A program made the position numbers and the translations under genes. From positions 620,001-684,000 of the forward strand of contig NZ_JACHGY010000001.1 of the NCBI RefSeq assembly GCF_014207595.1: 64,000 nucleotides of DNA. Direction: 5' to 3'. The DNA comes from Algisphaera agarilytica (GTDB taxonomy: Bacteria > Planctomycetota > Phycisphaerae > Phycisphaerales > Phycisphaeraceae). Positions 62,913 to 64,000 of this stretch are shown one piece after another (within the stretch, counting starts at the first letter, position 1; each line of letters opens with the position of its first letter). The notes beneath the pieces were generated by a model. It was not told the DNA's origin. It did not search any database and saw only the letters and a program-made list of their open reading frames with translations.

Positions 62913-63266
62913 TTACATCGCCTGCCGGTAGTTCCGGCCCCGACGCCTCGACGTCCAATCGACCGAAGACAGCTCATCCGATCGCGCTTCGAACTGCAGT
63001 TCCTCGACGCTCATCTCGTCGTTGACGTTGCGTTCCACCTCATGGGTCATGAGGTACAGCGCCGCGTTGTTGAACATCGCCTGAGCCGAGGGCAGCATGA
63101 ACTTTTGGCTACAGGACGGACACTTCGCCTGGCGGTACGCCGCCACCAATGGTGCCTCAAGTTCCTCCCCGCAGTGCGGGCACTCGGCCAACCCCTTCAT
63201 CATCCGCTGTTCTTCGGTCATACCCACCACCTGTCCACTGGTTTTCGATCTACCCCGACCCGGCAT
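62913..63266 (-). CDS. Small zinc-ribbon protein of unknown function
   Basis: From ATG 63266 the product is 117 residues. AECPHCGEELEAPLVAAYRQ and AKCPSCSQKF give a four-cysteine zinc ribbon near residues 28-55. A helical segment (AQAMFNNAALYLMTHEVER) and a charged tail follow. It may be a small regulatory or nucleic-acid-binding protein. ATG 63221 is an alternative start. A longer frame to 63554 would read through repeat copy 2 and is rejected. Confidence 0.7.
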   Translation of the reverse strand: MPGRGRSKTSGQVVGMTEEQRMMKGLAECPHCGEELEAPLVAAYRQAKCPSCSQKFMLPSAQAMFNNAALYLMTHEVERNVNDEMSVEELQFEARSDELSSVDWTSRRRGRNYRQAM

Positions 63267-63466
63267 CTGCCGCGCGACATGCGCTCCCGTCGTTATGAGA
63301 TGCGGCGCAATCGAGGGCGCACCACCCACGGGAACGCGGCAAGCAGCCAATAAAACCCTGCCCTTCGCAAGGCAAGAGAATGGATTCCCGGAAACGGGAT
63401 CGCCGCCATTTCGGGCTGTAACGATTGGGAGTCCTCGGGAAGAATCGGGCCAACTTTTTTGCGGTC
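63267..63466. other. Intergenic region, no gene seen
   Basis: About 200 bp between the zinc-ribbon gene and repeat copy 2. I see no frame with coding character. It should hold the promoter of the - strand zinc-ribbon gene. Confidence 0.4.
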
Positions 63467-63556
63467 GGTGGCCGGGGCAGAATGCCCCGGAACAACCACT
63501 CGAAAAATCCGCGCATGCAGATTCCGGGGCATCGCTTCGCTCTGCCCCGGCCACCC
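63467..63556. repeat. 90-bp palindromic repeat GGGTGGCCGGGGC family, copy 2
   Basis: It matches copy 1 (62803-62893) over GGTGGCCGGGGCAGAATGCC and ATCGCTTCGCTCTGCCCCGG and the final GGCCACCC, with a different middle (about 30 bp). It lies between the zinc-ribbon gene and the KDPG aldolase gene. Confidence 0.88.
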
Positions 63557-63609
63557 GGCACTCAGTCTTTGGACTTATCCGGCGAGGGATATCGGCAATT
63601 ACTTGCGCC

Positions 63610-64000
63610 TCAGCTGCGGACCTTGGCGACCGCGTCGACGAACTGCTTGGCGAGATCGGTGAGGCCGGCCCAGTCCTGCTTCTCGATCAGGTCTTTCTTC
63701 ACCAACGCCGAGCCGACGCCGACGCAGCGGGCGCCCGCGGCGAACCAGTCGGGGATGGTGGTGAGGTCGACGCCGCCGGTGGGCGTGAGCTTGAGGTGGG
63801 GCATCGGGGCGAGGATGTCCTTGAAGAACTTCGGGCCGTTGTGGTTGGCGGGGAAGACCTTGACCACGTCGCTGCCCGCCTCGAAAGCCTGGAGCACTTC
63901 GGTCGGGGTGAACGCGCCGCAGAAGCAGGGCTTGCCGTGCTTGTGGGCCTCTTCGATGATCTCGGGCTTGAAGATCGGGCTGACGACGAACTGGGCACCC
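63610..64000 (-). CDS. eda: KDPG/KHG aldolase (C-terminal part, runs off the window)
   Basis: The 130 visible residues belong to 2-keto-3-deoxy-6-phosphogluconate aldolase, which splits KDPG to pyruvate and glyceraldehyde-3-phosphate (Entner-Doudoroff or uronate route). GAQFVVSPIFKPEIIEEA, CFCGAFTPTEVLQAFEAG, the Schiff-base lysine in DVVKVFPANHNG and LTPTGGVDLTTIPDW are all canonical. The N-terminal part and any partner kinase lie beyond base 64000. The gene is next to a repeat, with no operon partner visible on this side. Confidence 0.92.
   Translation of the reverse strand, partial: GAQFVVSPIFKPEIIEEAHKHGKPCFCGAFTPTEVLQAFEAGSDVVKVFPANHNGPKFFKDILAPMPHLKLTPTGGVDLTTIPDWFAAGARCVGVGSALVKKDLIEKQDWAGLTDLAKQFVDAVAKVRS

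Noticed and set aside
63267-63554. Extension of the zinc-ribbon protein into repeat copy 2
   Set aside because: The extension reads through a palindromic repeat (AGAERSDAPE type) that also yields a similar frame from copy 1.

Overview
The window is high-GC bacterial chromosome with short intergenic gaps and genes on both strands. Gene content points to the Planctomycetota, most likely class Phycisphaerae. The pointers are many small lipoproteins with zinc-ribbon or unknown domains, two sulfatases, a DUF4159/alpha-toroid protein, a LEPR-XLL-like surface protein with a LamG domain, a CsgG-like/propeller fusion, an ECF sigma/anti-sigma pair and a Gfo/Idh/MocA oxidoreductase. This placement is inferred from gene content only. 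There is no rRNA, no tRNA that I could recognise, and no CRISPR array.

Layout. 1-6.5 kb: a truncated ArsR regulator, an oxidoreductase, a lipoprotein, a lipB/GT87 overlapping pair and a diguanylate cyclase. 6.5-10.3 kb: purB and an ECF sigma/anti-sigma pair. 10.3-12.8 kb: the last part of a comEC gene abuts a visibly AT-rich segment with an SSS-type permease and a coupled membrane protein, which looks like acquired DNA. 12.8-17.7 kb: DUF4159 protein, Ser/Thr kinase, amidase-like protein and a small lipoprotein. 17.8-25.3 kb: proS, a GT39/83-type glycosyltransferase, a zinc-ribbon membrane protein, cca, a YggS-family protein and nth. 25.4-33.7 kb: argC with a coupled TPR gene carrying an internal amber codon, hsp20, a HAD phosphatase, an amidohydrolase, tpx, a hydrolase and cysK. 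33.8-45.8 kb: surface and hypothetical proteins, an aldo/keto reductase, a methyltransferase, an operon of a secreted protein with hemB and yidD, and purA-uppS. 46-53 kb: a family-4 uracil-DNA glycosylase, a REP-associated transposase, serA, a sulfatase, a rhodanese and hemL. 53-64 kb: a lipoprotein, a sulfatase-PhoD pair, rpsO-pnp, a cold-shock gene with a long structured leader, a histidine kinase, rhaM and the end of a KDPG aldolase.

Most of the window is core metabolism (purines, heme, serine, cysteine, arginine, lipoate, isoprenoid carrier, translation, RNA decay) mixed with planctomycete-style surface and polysaccharide functions. The two sulfatases, PhoD, rhamnose mutarotase, KDPG aldolase and sugar-type oxidoreductases fit a life on sulfated or deoxy-sugar polysaccharides.

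The most unusual layer is the repeats. At least six unrelated palindromic, composite or tandem families sit between genes. One flanks its probable transposase, whose stop codon lies inside the repeat. One has apparently inserted in frame into lipB. One pair of inverted arms abuts the start codons of two divergent genes. I see no clear-cut new defence or biosynthetic system. The best candidates for undescribed biology are the AT-rich permease pair, the structured cold-shock leader, the repeat families and an orphan 33-codon transcript.
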